Notes: a model not told the origin generated them from the sequence alone. A stretch of DNA of 64,000 nt from Artemia franciscana (GCF_032884065.1 NC_088882.1:37802519-37866518); one strand, 5' to 3'. Positions 11,010-24,100 are shown, numbered from the stretch's first letter. Program-made: numbers and translations.

Positions 11010-12300
11010 AAAATACAAGACGTCATAAACCTATAAAATTGAGTTTATTTGTGATTATATAGTAACAATTTGTTGCCGTTTTTTTAGATTTATTTATTTA
11101 TGATTTATAATATTGTTTTTTTAAGAAAAACTTGAAAATATACAGTAGAAAGGGACATTTTCCCGTTTAAAACAATTCCTTTATCAGTGGAACGTTTATT
11201 AAAACTTTCAGATAGCCTGAGAACGAAACAAATAAAATTGCGTTTATTTGTGATTATATAGCAACAATTCGTTATGTGTTTTTAACTTTGGCAAAAAATT
11301 TTTGCCATTTGTGTTTTAACCGTTTGCGTTTTTTTTTATTTTATTTATGATTTCTAATGTTTGTTTTTAAGTAAAACTCGAAAATATATTTTAGAAGGGA
11401 ACAATTTTCTAGTTTAAAGCAATTCCTTTTTGATGTAGAACGAATATTAAACTTTCAGTTATCCTGGGATCGAAACAAATAAAATGCAGTTTCCTTCAAC
11501 TTTGCGTCCAATCCCCCCTGCATCTCAAAAATATTATTACACCGTTTTTATCTTTTCAAATATAATGCTAAAATAAAGTAAAATTTATTTTTATTAGAAT
11601 GCAAATTTGACATACAAGCCTCAAAGTTTCAATATTTTGGGCCCTTTGAAATACAAGAGTATAAGTAATAAAAGCCTTTGTTTCGAAAAAAAAAATGCAT
11701 CCGAGTTTTTGACTCATCTTCGATTGAAAACTGTCGTGCTAAAGTGATTCTGATAAAAAAGGGAAAAAAGAAAAGAAATTCAGAGATGTTTGTTTTTAAA
11801 AGCCTCCTTATCCTCCTCATATCCTCCTTGTACTACCACTAATAGAGACTTCAATACCAAAATCTAAAAGGCAGACATTCCTTACTTTCTTATTCATATA
11901 AATATTTTGATTGTAAATGTGTCAAATACTTTTTTTTACGATTAGGCTAATTTGTGATTTCTATTGTTTGATATTAAACAAACTCAAAAATATACTCCAG
12001 CAAGGGACACTCCTCAGATTACAAATAGTTTAGTTTTAAGTTGTATGTATATTGAACTTTTATATAGGCTGTGATTAAAACAAATAAAAACAATTCATTT
12101 CCACTCCCCCCTCCCTTGGCATGTCGAAACCTTACAACGTAATTCTTGTCTTTTTAAATATATTACTAGAACAAAATGAAATTCATTTTCATCGGAATTT
12201 AGGCGTCGTTTCTGATTGCTTTATCTTCTTTGTTTTTAGTTGGAGTCTCGGAATTAATTTCAGTGCGATTTTGCAAACGCACATGCATGTATGTTACATT
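11010..12300 (+). repeat. H4-H1 intergenic spacer, paralogous block (unit 2)
   Basis: Counterpart of 1,600-2,883, starting AAAATACAAGACG. It has the same degenerate internal repeats and small indels throughout. No gene was recognised; short open frames here are chance. Confidence 0.85.
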
Positions 12301-12636
12301 GTCTGAAAGAACTTGTACTTTATTTCACTAATAAATAATAGAAAGTGGACATCGTGGATCTAAATTCCTAGCAAAAAGGTGTTTATTGACATTGAACACT
12401 AGTTTTCATGGATTTCCACTATTCTCTGTCGCTTTGCTGGCAAATTACCATGGATGAAGCAATGAAAAAAATGTCTAACTATAAAAATGACCTGTCTATC
12501 CTTTAGTTTAGGTTTCGTTCCTCAAAAGCTTACCTCCTAATCAAAAATTCGAATAAAGCCTTTTCAAACAAACACAAGCGCATGTATTCAGTATTTAGTC
12601 GCACTAGTGACAGAGAAATGTAGAGAAGAGTTGAAA
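12301..12636 (+). promoter_or_regulatory. H1 upstream region (unit 2 only)
   Basis: No counterpart in unit 1, where H1 and its promoter are deleted. AAACACA at 12,570-12,576 matches the H1-specific promoter box known in animals, and TCAGT at 12,588-12,592 matches the arthropod initiator, 45 bases before the H1 ATG. AATAAAG at 12,552-12,558 is at best a weak TATA. The spacing of the H1 box to the initiator is shorter than usual, so the reading is tentative. Confidence 0.45.
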
Positions 12637-13330
12637 ATGTCTGAAATTGAAGCTTAAGTGGCACCAGCTTCTGTAGAATCCCAGAGCATGGCTTCACCAG
12701 CCAAGAAGGAAAAGAAAGCAAAGGCTCCAAAACCAGCTAAGGCTGCAAAACCTAAAGGGGATAAAAAGGTCAAGGCACCAGGAAACCACCCAAAACACAC
12801 GGAAATGATCACCAAATCCATTGCTGACCTGAAAGAACGTGGGGGACCTAGCTGTCAAGCCATTCTCAAATACCTAATGGGCAATTTCCAGGTTGGCAAT
12901 GATGCCAAAGTTGTGAATATGCATCTTAAGCAAGCTTTGAAGCGTTGCCTTGCAAATGGAATTGTTATAAATCCCAAAGGTACTGGCGTAACTTGTTCTT
13001 TCAAGCTTGCAAAGCCTGTCAAGGCCGAAAATTCCAATACAAAAATAAAGCTTTGAAGCGATTTTAAGCATCGCTTAGGATCTTAAGCGATCTTAAGCAT
13101 CTTAAGCAAGCTTTGCAAGCTGCAGTTAAAAAGTCAACTTCAGCCAAAAAGGCTACAAGCCAATTGCTGGTAGCAAAAAACCTGTAAAGGTTTTCAAGAA
13201 ACCCACTGTTGCCAAAAAAGCAGTAGCAGCAAAGAAATCAACACCCAAGAAGGGGCTGTCAGTCAAAAAAGCTCCCGCCATGAAAGTAGCATCTAAAAAG
13301 TCAGTAGCTAACAAACCAGGTAAAAAGTAA
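12637..13330 (+). pseudogene. H1: Linker histone H1, interrupted (unit 2)
   Basis: Linker histone that binds nucleosome dyads and compacts chromatin. ATG at 12,637 starts MSEIEA, then TAA at 12,655-12,657 stops it. The same frame continues open to 13,056: a Lys/Ala/Pro-rich N tail, the winged-helix globular domain (from about NHPKHTEMITKSI to GTGVTCSFKLAK) and part of the C tail. A methionine at 12,688 could serve as a start. After the stop at 13,054-13,056 come about 60 bases of short repeats containing CTTAAGC. Then Lys/Ala-rich tail codons resume, with one frameshift near 13,160, giving KKPTVAKKAVAAKKSTPKKG and ending at TAA 13,328-13,330. The 3' stem-loop is missing; the sequence goes straight to SINE. 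Globular residues look conserved. Confidence 0.9.
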
Positions 13331-13382
13331 TGTGTGCAATAAGTTATCCTGTAGTATCAAATATATCAAATATATATACAAA

Positions 13383-13660
13383 TATATCGCCATAGCCGAT
13401 TGGATAGAGCGGCGCCTTCAAATTTTGGGAGCGGAGGTACCATTCCCGACTAGTCTGAGCGAGGCTGATGAATCATAACTAACAAGATTGTATTAATCAA
13501 AAATAATAACAGATTAAAAATAACAAAGTGTTAATCGTGAGAGTTGAGGTGTCATTCCAACTAGACTTATAAATACTAGTACTATTTTACAGTAAAACAA
13601 CACTAATATAAATAGTTTCGCTTAATTTCTTTTTTTCAAATCTTCGACAAAAAAGAAAAG
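13383..13660 (+). mobile_element. tRNA-derived SINE-like repeat (unit 2 copy)
   Basis: Paralogue of 3,232-3,505. A box TAGCCGATTGGA at 13,393-13,404, B box GGTACCATTCC at 13,436-13,446, and a second B-box-like GGTGTCATTCC at 13,548-13,558. About 265 bp of H1 3' flank present in unit 1, including the stem-loop, is missing just before it. Confidence 0.65.
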
Positions 13661-14768
13661 GTTTGATACAAAAAGTTTAGATTCTAAAAATGACTGTTGT
13701 TGTTGGTATTGTTTTCTTATTTAGATATGCAACACATGAATCGCAATCTTTTCAAAACAAAAAAGAATAACCACAGATTACCTAGAAATGACTGGCTAGG
13801 CATCTGAGCAGAAATTGTTCGCCCAGGTAGAGCGGTTACCTGAATATACGTTAGAATATACGATTCAAAAAGTTTAGACTCTAAGAATAACTGTTGTTGT
13901 TGGTATTGTTTTCTCATTTAACAATACAACACATGAATCGCAATCTTTGTAAAAACAAAAAAGAAGAACGACAGATTACCTAGAAATGACTCGCTAGGCC
14001 TCTGAGCAGAAATCGTTCGCCCAGGTAGAGCGGTTCCCTGAATATGCGTTAGAATATACGATACAAAAAGTCTAGACTCTAAAAATGACTGTTGTTGTTG
14101 GTATTTTTTTCTTATTTAACAATACAACACATGATTCGCAATCTTTGCAAAACAAAAACGAAGAACCACAGATTACCTAGAAATGACTCGCTAGGCCTCT
14201 GAGCAGAAATTGTTCTCCCAGGTAGAGCGGTTACCTGAATATACGTTAAAATATACGATACAAAAAGTTTAAACTCTAAAAATGACTGTTGCTGTTGGTA
14301 TTTTTTTTCTTATTTAACAATACAACAGATGAATCGCAATCTTTGCAAAAACAAAAAAGAAGAACCAGAGATTACCGGGAAAAGACTCGCTAGGCCTCTG
14401 AGCAGAAATTGTTTGCCCAGGTAGAGCGGTTCCCTGAATATATGTTAGAATATACGATACAAAAAGTTTAGACTCTAAAAATGACTGTTTTGGTTTGTAT
14501 TGTTTTCTTATTTAACAATACAACACATGAATCGCAATCTTTTCAAAAACAAAAAAGAAGAACCAGAGATTACCTAGAAATGACTCGCTAGGCCTCTGAG
14601 CAGAAGTTGTTCGCCCAGGTAGCGTGGTTTCCTGAATATAAGTTAAAATTTACGATACAAAAAGTTTAGACTCTAAAAATGACTGTTGTTGTTGGTATTT
14701 TTCTTATTTAACAATACAACACAAGAATCGCAACCTTTGCAAAAACAAAAAGAAGAACAATAGATTAT
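13661..14768 (+). repeat. 198-bp tandem repeat, about 5.6 copies (unit 2)
   Basis: Unit starts marked by AAAAAGTTTAGA or variants near 13,672, 13,867, 14,066, 14,265, 14,463 and 14,660. The last copy is cut off at about 14,768. Each unit carries the tRNA-like stretch AGGTAGAGCGG. Unit 1 has only two copies. A short simple region with CACCACAATTGCATC repeated follows (14,769-14,810). Confidence 0.9.
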
Positions 14769-14810
14769 CACCACAATTGCATCACCACATTGAATCACCA
14801 CAATTGCATC

Positions 14811-15466
14811 TTAACCATTGGCCCTTTTAAGGGCCACTAGATGGATTAAACAAACAGGCGACATTACGTTAAAGAGCGTAGTGTTCGGCGAAAAAAAAGA
14901 TATGACTCAAGGAGGCATAATTATTTCAAAATTAAATTATAAGATTCGGCGCGGCATTAAACAAGATCCAAACTATCTAATGAAAAGCGAAAGACACCAA
15001 AAGCCAATTTAGGCCAATCTAATAAATCCAAACATACCCCCAAAAAATGAACAGACTCATTTTTATGCAATCCTAATAAGAGGGTTAATGCCAGATTTGC
15101 CTCTCACTCAATCGGAACATCTCTCTTGGCTTTTTCTTCAATTGGCCATGGCTTGATGCCCACAACTATTCGATTTTAATTCAAAATCAACGGACATGAA
15201 AAAACAAAACAAAAAAAAAACACTACGGGCAAAATAACCAAAAAAAAAAGGTCGAAATTATTTCAGGTATACGCCAAATTATTGTAAAAATGAGTCATAA
15301 ATTCAGCGTTGCATTCAAAAAGATCCAAAACATGTAATGAAAAGGAAACATGCAAAAAGCCAATTTAGGTCAGCCTAATAAATCCAAAAACACTCAAAAA
15401 AAGGATAACGTAATTTCGCCTGTTTGTTTTATCCATCTAGTGGCCCTTAAAAGGGCCGTTTGTTAA
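14811..15466. mobile_element. piggyBac-type MITE with TTAA flanks
   Basis: About 650 bp bounded by TTAA at 14,811-14,814 and 15,463-15,466, the target duplication typical of piggyBac. The ends are inverted repeats of about 50 bases: GGCCCTTTTAAGGGCCACTA, then GATGGAT, AAACAAACAGGCG and ATTACGTTA, with few mismatches. The inverted repeat also continues outside TTAA (ATTGCATC on the left, its complement on the right). Inside, a segment with AAAAGCCAATTTAGG is directly repeated (about 14,921-15,035 and 15,290-15,395). There is no transposase; a short frame at 14,818-15,012 starts inside the terminal repeat and is not a gene. Confidence 0.72.
14820..14835 (+). other. Histone stem-loop look-alike in MITE terminal repeat (left end)
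   Basis: GGCCCTTTTAAGGGCC, then ACTA. A six-pair stem with loop UUUA, which fits the UYUH loop rule of histone 3' stem-loops; the ideal is GGCCCTTTTCAGGGCCACCA, so 18 of 20 positions agree. The mirror copy is at 15,442-15,457 on the minus strand. It may be coincidence, since the element's terminal repeat is palindrome-rich. Confidence 0.5.
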
Positions 15467-16078
15467 GATGCAATCATGTGAAATCATAAAATAGTCTAAT
15501 ATCTTCATTTTTCCACGGATGTAGCTATTACCCCCGAAAACTAAAACTTTTAAAATAGGAAAAGAGCCATTAATCACATTCTTTACCATTTGCAATCATA
15601 AAATAGTCTAATATCTTCATTTTTTCCACGGACGTAGCTATTACCCCCAAAAACTAAAACTTTTGGAATAGGAAAAGAGCCTTTAATCACATTCTTTACC
15701 ATGTGCAATCATAAAATAGTCTAATATCTTCATTTTTTCCACAGAGGTAGCTATTACCCCCGAAAACTAAAACTTTTGAAATAGGAAAAGAGCCTTTAAT
15801 CACATTCTTTACCATGTGCAATCTTAAAATAGTCTAATATCTTCATTTTTTCCACAGACATAGAGCTATTACCCTCGAAAACTAAAACTTTTGAAATAGG
15901 AAAAGAGCCTTTAATCACATTCTTTACCATGTGCAGTCATAAAATAGTCTAATATCTTCATTTTTTCCGCAGACAGCTATTACCCTCGAAAACTAAAACT
16001 TTTGAAATAGGAAAAGAGCCTTTAATCACATTCTTTATCATGTGAAATCATAAAATAGTCTAATATCTTCATTTTTTC

Positions 16079-17604
16079 TGGGGGTAATAGTTTTTTTTGG
16101 GGTCATGTTTTTGGGGGTAATAGCTACGTCCGTGGAAAAAATGAAGATATTAGACTATTTTATGATTGCACATGGTAAAGAATGTGATTAAAGGCTCCTA
16201 TTTCAAAAGTTTAAGTTTTCGGTGGTAATAGCTACGTCTGTGGAAAAAATGAAGATATTAGACTATTTTATGATTGCACATGGTAAAGAATGTGATTATT
16301 ATATTGTATTTTATATACAACTATTTATGATTGCAAATGGTTAAGAATGTGATTAATGGCTCCTTTCCTATTTTAAAAGTTTTAGTTTTCGGGGGTAATA
16401 GCTACGTCCTTGGAAAAAAATGAAGATATTAGACTATTTTATGATTGCACATGGTAAAGAATGTGATTAAAGGCTCTTTTCCTATTTCAAAAGTTTTAGT
16501 TTTCGTGGGTAATAGCTACGTCCGTGGAAAAAATGAAGATATTAGACTATTTTATGATTGCACATGGTAAAGAATGTGATTAAAGGCTCTTTTCCTATTT
16601 CAAAAGTTTAAGTTTTCGGTGGTAATAGCTACGTCTGTGGAAAAAATGAAGATATTAGACTATTTTATGATTGCACATGGTAAAGAATGTAATTATTATA
16701 TTGTATTTTATATACAACTATTTATGATTGCAAATGGTAAAGAATGTGATTAATGGCTCCTTTCCTATTTTAAAAGTTATAGTTTTCGGGGGTAATAGCT
16801 ACGTCCTTGGAAAAAAATGAAGATATTAGACTATTTTATGATTGCACATGGTACAGAATGTGATTAAAGGCTCTTTTCCTATTTCAAAAGTTTTAGTTTT
16901 CGTGGGTAATAGCTACGTCCGTGGAAAAAATGAAGATATTAGACTATTTTATGATTGCACATGGTAAAGAATGTGATTAAAGGCTCTTTTCCTATTTCAA
17001 AAGTTTTAGTTCTCGGGGGTAATAGCTACGTCCGTGGAAAAAAATGAAGATATTAGACTATTTTATGATTGTATATGGTAAAGAATGTGATTAAAGGCTC
17101 TTTTCCTTTTTCAAAAGTTTTAGTTTTTGGGGGTAATAGCTACGTCCGTGGAAAAAATGAAGATATTAGACTATTTTATGATTGCAAATGGTAAAGAGTG
17201 TGATTAATGGCTCTTTTCCTATTTTAAAAGTTTTAGTTTTCGGGGGTAATAGCTACATCCGTGGAAAAAATGAAGATATTAGACTATTTTATGATTTCAC
17301 ATGATAAAGAATGTGATTAAAGGCTCTTTTCCTATTTCAAAAGTTTTAGTTTTCGAGGGTAATAGCTGTCTGCGGAAAAAATGAAGATATTAGACTATTT
17401 TATGATTGCACATGGTAAAGAATGTGATTAAAGGCCCTTTTCCTATTTCAAAAGTTTTAGTTTTCGGGGGTAATAGCTACGTCAGTGGAAAAAATGAAGA
17501 TATTAGACTATTTTATGATTGCACATGGTAAAGAATGTGATTAAAGGCTCTTTTCCTATTTCAAAAGTTTTAGTTATCGGGGGTAATAGCTACGTTCGTG
17601 GAAA
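16079..17604 (-). repeat. Inverted block inside the satellite
   Basis: About 13 monomers lie in reverse orientation to the rest. The left junction is a short scrambled G/T-rich stretch (GGGGTAATAGTTTTTTTTGG near 16,081); the right is a break at about 17,598-17,620 where ACTACGTCCGTGG repeats. Inside, a ~396-bp sub-block with an AT-rich insertion (TTATATTGTATTTTATATAC) occurs twice (16,294 and 16,691). With the forward monomers at 15,475-16,078 it could form long hairpins. Confidence 0.9.
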
Positions 17605-18949
17605 AAAAACTACGTCCGTGGTAAAACTTTTGAAATAGGAAAAGAGCCTTTAATCACATTCTTTACCATGTGCAATCTTAAACTAGTCTATTATCTTCAT
17701 TTTTTCCACAGACATAGAGCTATTACCCTCGAAAACTAAAACTTTTGAAATAGGAAAAGAGCCTTTAATCACATTCTTTACAATGTGCAATCATAAAATA
17801 GTCTAATATCTTCATTTTTTCCACGGACGTATATATTACCCCCGAAAACTAAAACTTTTGAAATAGGAAAAGAGCCTTTAATCACATTGTTTACAATATG
17901 CAATCATAAAATAGACTAATATCTTTATTTTTTCCACGGACGTAGCTATTACCCCCGAAAACTAAAACTTTTGAAATAGGAAAAGAGCCTTTAATCACAT
18001 TCTTTACCATGTGCAATCAAAAAATAGTCTAATATCTTCATTTTTTTCCATGGACGTAGCTATTACCCCCGAAAACTAAAACTTTTGAAATAGGAAAAGA
18101 GCCTTTAATCACATTCTTTACCATGTGTAATCATAAAATAGTCTAATATCTTCATTTTTTCCACGGATGTAGCTATTACCCTCGAAAACTAAAACTTTCG
18201 AAATAGAAAAACAGCCTTTAATCACATTCTTTACCATGTGCAATCATAAAATAGTCTAATATCTTCATTTTTTCCACAGACATAGCTATTACCCTCGAAA
18301 AATAAAACTTTTGAAATAGGAAAAGAGCCTTTAATCACATTCTTTACCATGTGCAATCATAAAATAGTCTAATATCTTCATTTTTTCCACAGACATAGCT
18401 ATTACCCCCGAAAACTAAAACTTTTGAAATAGGAAAAGAGCCTTTAATCACATTCTTTACCATGTGCAATCATAAAATAGTCTAATATCTTCATTTTTTC
18501 CACAGACGTAGCTATTACCCCCGAAAACTAAAACATTTGAAATAGGAAAAGAGCCTTTAATCACATTCTTTACCATATACAATCATAAAATAGTCTAATA
18601 TCTTCATTTTTTCCACGGACGTAGCTATTACCCCCGAAAACTAAAACTTTGGAAATAGGAAAAGAGCCTTTAATCACATTCTTTACCATGTGAAATCATA
18701 AAATAGTCTAATATCTTCATTTTTTCCACGGACATAGCTATTACCCCCGAAAACTAAAACTTTTGAAATAGAAAAAGAGCCTTTAATCACATTCTATACC
18801 ATTTGCAATCATAAAATAGTCTAATATCTTCATTTTTTCCACAGACGTAGCTATTACCCCCGAAAACTAAAACTTTTGAAATAGGAAAAGAGCCTTTAAT
18901 CACATTCTTTACCATGTGCAATCATAAAATAGTCTAATATCTTCATTTT

Positions 18950-20340
18950 TTCCGCAGACAGCTATTACCCTCGAAAACTGAAACTTCTGAAATAGGAAAA
19001 GAGCTTTTAATCAAATTCTTTACCATGTGCAATCATAAAATAGTCTAATATCTTCATTTTTTCCACGGACGTAGCTATTACCCCCGAAAATTAAAACTTT
19101 TGAAATAGGAAACGAGCCTTTAATCACATTTTTTACCATGTGCAGTCATAAAATAGTCTAATATCTTCATTTTTTCCACAGACGTAGCTATTACCCCCTA
19201 AAACTAAAACTTTTGAAATAGAAAAATAGCCTTTAATCACATTCTTTATCATGTGCAATCATAAAATAGTCAAATATCTTCATTTTTTCCACGGACGTAG
19301 CTATCACCCCCGAAAACTAAAACTTTTGAAATAGAAAAAGAGCCTTTAATCACATCCTTTACCATGTGCTATCATAAAATAGTCTAATATCTTCATTTTT
19401 TTCCACGGATGGAGCTATTACCCCCGAAAACTAAAACTTTTGAAATAGGAAAAGAGCCTTTTATCACATTCTTTACCATGTGCAATCATTAAATAGTCTA
19501 ATATCTTCATTTTTTCCACAAACGTAGCTATTACCCCCGAAAACTAAAACTTTTGAAGTAGGAAAAGAGCCTTTAATCACATTCCTTACCATGTGCAATC
19601 ACAAAATAGTCTAATATCTTCATTTTATTCCACGGACGTAGCTATAACCCCCGAAAACTAAAACTTTTGAAATAGCAAAAGAGCCTTTAATCACATTCTT
19701 TACCATGCGCAATCATAAAATAGTCTAATATCTTCATTTTTTTCACAGACATAGCTATTACCCTCGAAAACTAAAACTTTTGAAATAGGAAAAGAGCCTT
19801 TAATCACATTCTTTACCATGTGCAATCATGAAATAGTTTAATATCTTCATTTTTTCCACGTACGTAGCTATTACCCCCAAAAACTAAAATTTTTGAAATA
19901 GGAAAAGAGCCTTTAACCACATTCTTTACCATGTGCAATCATAAAATAGTCTAATATCTTCATTTTTTCCACAGACATAGCCATTACCCTCGAAAACTAA
20001 AACTTTTGAAATAGGAAAGAGCCTTTAATCACATTCTTTACCATGTGCAATCATTAAATAGTCTAATATCTTCATTTTTTCCCCGGACTTAGCTATTACC
20101 CCCGAAAACTAAAACTTTTAAAATAGAAAAAGAGCCTTTAATCACATTCTTTACCATTTGCAATCATAAAATAGTCTAATATCTTCATTTTTTCCACGGA
20201 CGGAGCTATTACCCCCGAAAACTAAAACTTTTGAAATAGGAAAAGAGCCTTTAATCACATTCTTTACCATGTGCAATCATGAAATAGTTTAATATCTTTT
20301 TTTTTCTACGGACGTAGCTATTACCCCCGAAAACTAAAAC
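18950..20340 (+). repeat. Satellite higher-order block, copies at about 22,930 and 32,130
   Basis: A run of monomers including the variants CCCTAAAACTAAAAC (19,197) and CATGTGCTATCATAAAATAG (19,365) reappears about 3.97 kb later (23,170 and 23,336) and again 9.2 kb after that (32,370 and 32,536), in the same order. Confidence 0.8.
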
Positions 20341-21039
20341 TTTTGAAATAGGAAAAGAGCCTTTAATCAAATTCTTTATCATGTGCAATCATAAAATAGT
20401 CAAATATCTTCATTTTTTTCCACGGACGTAGCTATTACCCCCGAAAACTTAAACTTCTGAAATAGGAAAAGAGCCTTTAATCAAATTCATTATCATGTGC
20501 AATCATAAAATAGTCAAATATCTTCATTTTTTTCCACGGACGTAGCTATTACCCCCGAAAACTTAAACTTTTGAAATAGGAAAACAGCCTTTAATCACAT
20601 TCTTTACCATTTGCAATCATAAAATAGTCTAATATCTTCATTTTTTCCACAGACGTAGCTATTACCCCCAAAAACTAAAACTTTTGAAATAGGAAAAGAG
20701 CCTTTAATCACATTCTTTACCATGTGCAATCACAAAATAGTCTAATATCTTCATTTTTTCCCCGGACGTAGCTGTTAACCCCGAAAACTAAAACTTTTGA
20801 AATAGGAAAAGAGCCTTTAATCACATTCTTTACCATGTGCAATCACAAAATAGTCTAATATCTTCATTTTATTCTACGGACGTAGCTATTACCCCCGAAA
20901 ACTAAAACTTTTGAAATAGGAAAAGAGCCTTTAATCACATTCTTTACCATGTGCAATCATAAAATAGTCTAATATCTTCATTTTTTCCACAGACATAGCT
21001 ATTACCCTCGAAAACTAAAACTTTTGAAATAGAAAAAGA

Positions 21040-21139
21040 NNNNNNNNNNNNNNNNNNNNNNNNNNNNNNNNNNNNNNNNNNNNNNNNNNNNNNNNNNNNN
21101 NNNNNNNNNNNNNNNNNNNNNNNNNNNNNNNNNNNNNNN
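21040..21139. other. Assembly gap (100 N) inside satellite
   Basis: Exactly 100 N, the conventional placeholder for a gap of unknown length. The flanking monomers are out of register (one ends in AAAAAGA, the next starts at AATCATAAAAT), so true missing sequence is unknown. Confidence 0.98.
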
Positions 21140-24100
21140 AATCATAAAATAGTCAAATATCTTCATTTTTTCCACAGACGTAGCTATTACCCCGAAATCT
21201 AAAACTTCTGAAATAGGAAAAGAGCCTTTAATCAAATTCTTTACCATGTGCAATCATAAAATAGTCTAATATCTTCAGTTTTTCCACGGACGTAGCTATT
21301 ACCCCCGAAAATTAAAACTTTTGAAATAGGAAAAGAGCCTTTAATCAAATTCTTTACCATTTGCAATCATAAAATAGTCTAATATCTTCATTTTTGCCAC
21401 GGACGTAGCTATTACCCCCGAAAACTAAAACTTTTGAAATAGAAAAAGAGCCTTTAATCACATTCTTTACCATATGCAATCATAAAATAGTCTAATATCT
21501 TCATTTTTCCGCAGACGTAGCTATTACCCCCGAAAACTAAAACTTTTGAAATAGGAAAAGAGCCTTTAATCACATTCTTTATCATGTGCAATCATAAAAT
21601 AGTCAAATATCTTCTTTTTTTTCCACAGACGTAGCTATTACCCCCGAAAACTAAAACTTTTGAAATAGAAAAAGAGCCTTTAATCACATTCTATATCATT
21701 TGCAATCATAAAATAGTCTAATATCTTCATTTTTTCCACAGACGTAGCTATTACCCCCGAAAACTAAAACTTTTGAAATAGGAAAAGAGCCTTTAATCAC
21801 ATTCTTTACCATGTGCAATCATAAAATAGTCTAATATCTTCATTTTTTCCGCAGACAGCTATTACCCTCGAAAACTAAAACTTTTGAAATAGGAAAAGAG
21901 CCTTTAATCACATTCTTTACCATGTGAAATCATAAAATAGTCTAATATCTTCATTTTTTCTACGGACGTAGCTATTACTTCCGAAAACTAAAACTTTTGA
22001 AATAGGAAAAGAGTCATTAATCACATTCTTTACCATTTGCAATCATAAAATAGTCTAATATCTTCATTTTTTTCCACGGACGTAGCTATTACCCCCAAAA
22101 ACTAAAACTTTTGAAATAGGAAAAGAGCCTTTAATTTCATTCTTTACCATGTGCAATCATAAAATAGTCTAATATCTTCATTTTTTCAACAGACGTAGCT
22201 ATTACCCCCGAAAACTAAAACTTTTGAAATAGGAAAGGAGCCTTTAATCACATTCTTTACCATATACAATCATAAAATAGTCTAATATCTTCATTTTTTC
22301 CACGGACGTAGCTATTACCCCCGAAAACTAAAACTTTTGAAATGGGAAAAGACCCTTTAATCACATTCTTTACCATGTGGAATCATAAAATAGTCTAATA
22401 TCTTCATTTTTTCCACGGACGTAAATATCACCCCCGAAAACTAAAACTTTTGAAATAGGAAAAGAGCCTTTAATCAAATTCTTTACCATGTGCAATCATG
22501 AAATAGTTTAATATCTTCATTTTTTCTACGGACGCAGCTATTACCCCCGAAAACTAAAACTTTTGAAATAGGAAAAGAGCCTTTAATCACATTCTTTACC
22601 ATTTGCAATCATAAAATAGTCTAATATCTTCATTTTTTCCACAGACGTAGCTATTACCCCCGAGAACTAAAACTTTTGAAATAGGAAAAGAGCCTTTAAT
22701 CACATTCTCTACCATTTGCAATCATAAAATAGTCTAATATCTTCATTTTTTCCACAGACGTAGCTATTACCCCCAAAAACTAGAACTTTTGAAATAGGAA
22801 AAGAGCGTTTAATCACATTCTTTACCATGTGCAAACTTGAACTTTTGAAATAGGAAAATAGCCTTTAATCACATTCTTTACCATTTGCAATCATAAAATA
22901 GTCAAATATCTGCATTTTTTCCACAGACGTAGCTATTACCCCCGAAAACTAAAACTTCTGAAATAGGAAAAGAGCCTTTAATCAAATTCTTTACCATGTG
23001 CAATCATAAAATAGTCTAATATCTTCATTTTTTCCACGGACGTAGCTATTACCCCCGAAAATTAAAACTTTTCAAATAGGAAAAGAGCCTTTAATCACAT
23101 TTTTTACCATGTGCAGTCATAAAATAGTCTAATATCTTCATTTTTTCCACAGACGTAGCTATTACCCCCCTAAAACTAAAACTTTTGAAATAGAAAAATA
23201 GCCTTTAATCACATTCTTTATCATGTGCAATCATAAAATAGTCAAATATCTTCATTTTTTTCCACGGACGTAGCTATCACCCCCGAAAACTAAACTTTTG
23301 AAATAGAAAAAGAGCCTTTAATCACATTCTTTACCATGTGCTATCATAAAATAGTCTAATATCTTCATTTTTTTCCACGGATGGAGCTATTACCCCCGAA
23401 AACTAAAACTTTTGAAATAGGAAAAGAGCCTTTTATCACATTCTTTACCATGTGCAATCATAAAATAGTCTAATATCTTCATTTTTTCCACAAACGTAGC
23501 TATTACCCCCGAAAACTAAAACTTTTGAAGTAGGAAAAGAGCCTTTATTCACATTCCTTACCATGTGCAATCACAAAATAGTCTAATATCTTCATTTAAT
23601 TCCACGGATGTAGCTATAACCCCCGAAAACTAAAACTTTTGAAATAGGAAAAGAGCCTTTAATCACATTCTTTACCATGCGCAATCATAAAATAGTCTAA
23701 TATCTTCATTTTTTTCACAGACATAGCTATTACCCTCGAAAACTAAAACTTTTGAAATAGGAAAAGAGCCTTTAATCACATTCTTTACCATGTGCAATCA
23801 TGAAATAGTTTAATATCTTCATTTTTTCCACGTACGTAGCTATTACCCCCAAAAACTAAAATTTTTGAAATAGGAAAAGAGCCTTTAATCACATTCTTTA
23901 CCATGTGCAATCATAAAATAGTCTAATATCTTCATTTTTTCCACAGACATAGCCATTACCCTCGAAAACTAAAACTTTTGAAATAGGAAAGAGCCTTTAA
24001 TCACATTCTTTACCATGTGCAATCATAAAATAGTCTAATATCTTCATTTTTTCCCCGGACTTAGCTATTACCCCCGAAAACTAAAACTTTTGAAATAGAA

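Noticed and set aside
14818-15012. 64-codon frame in the TTAA-flanked element
   Set aside because: It starts within the terminal inverted repeat and has no transposase features.
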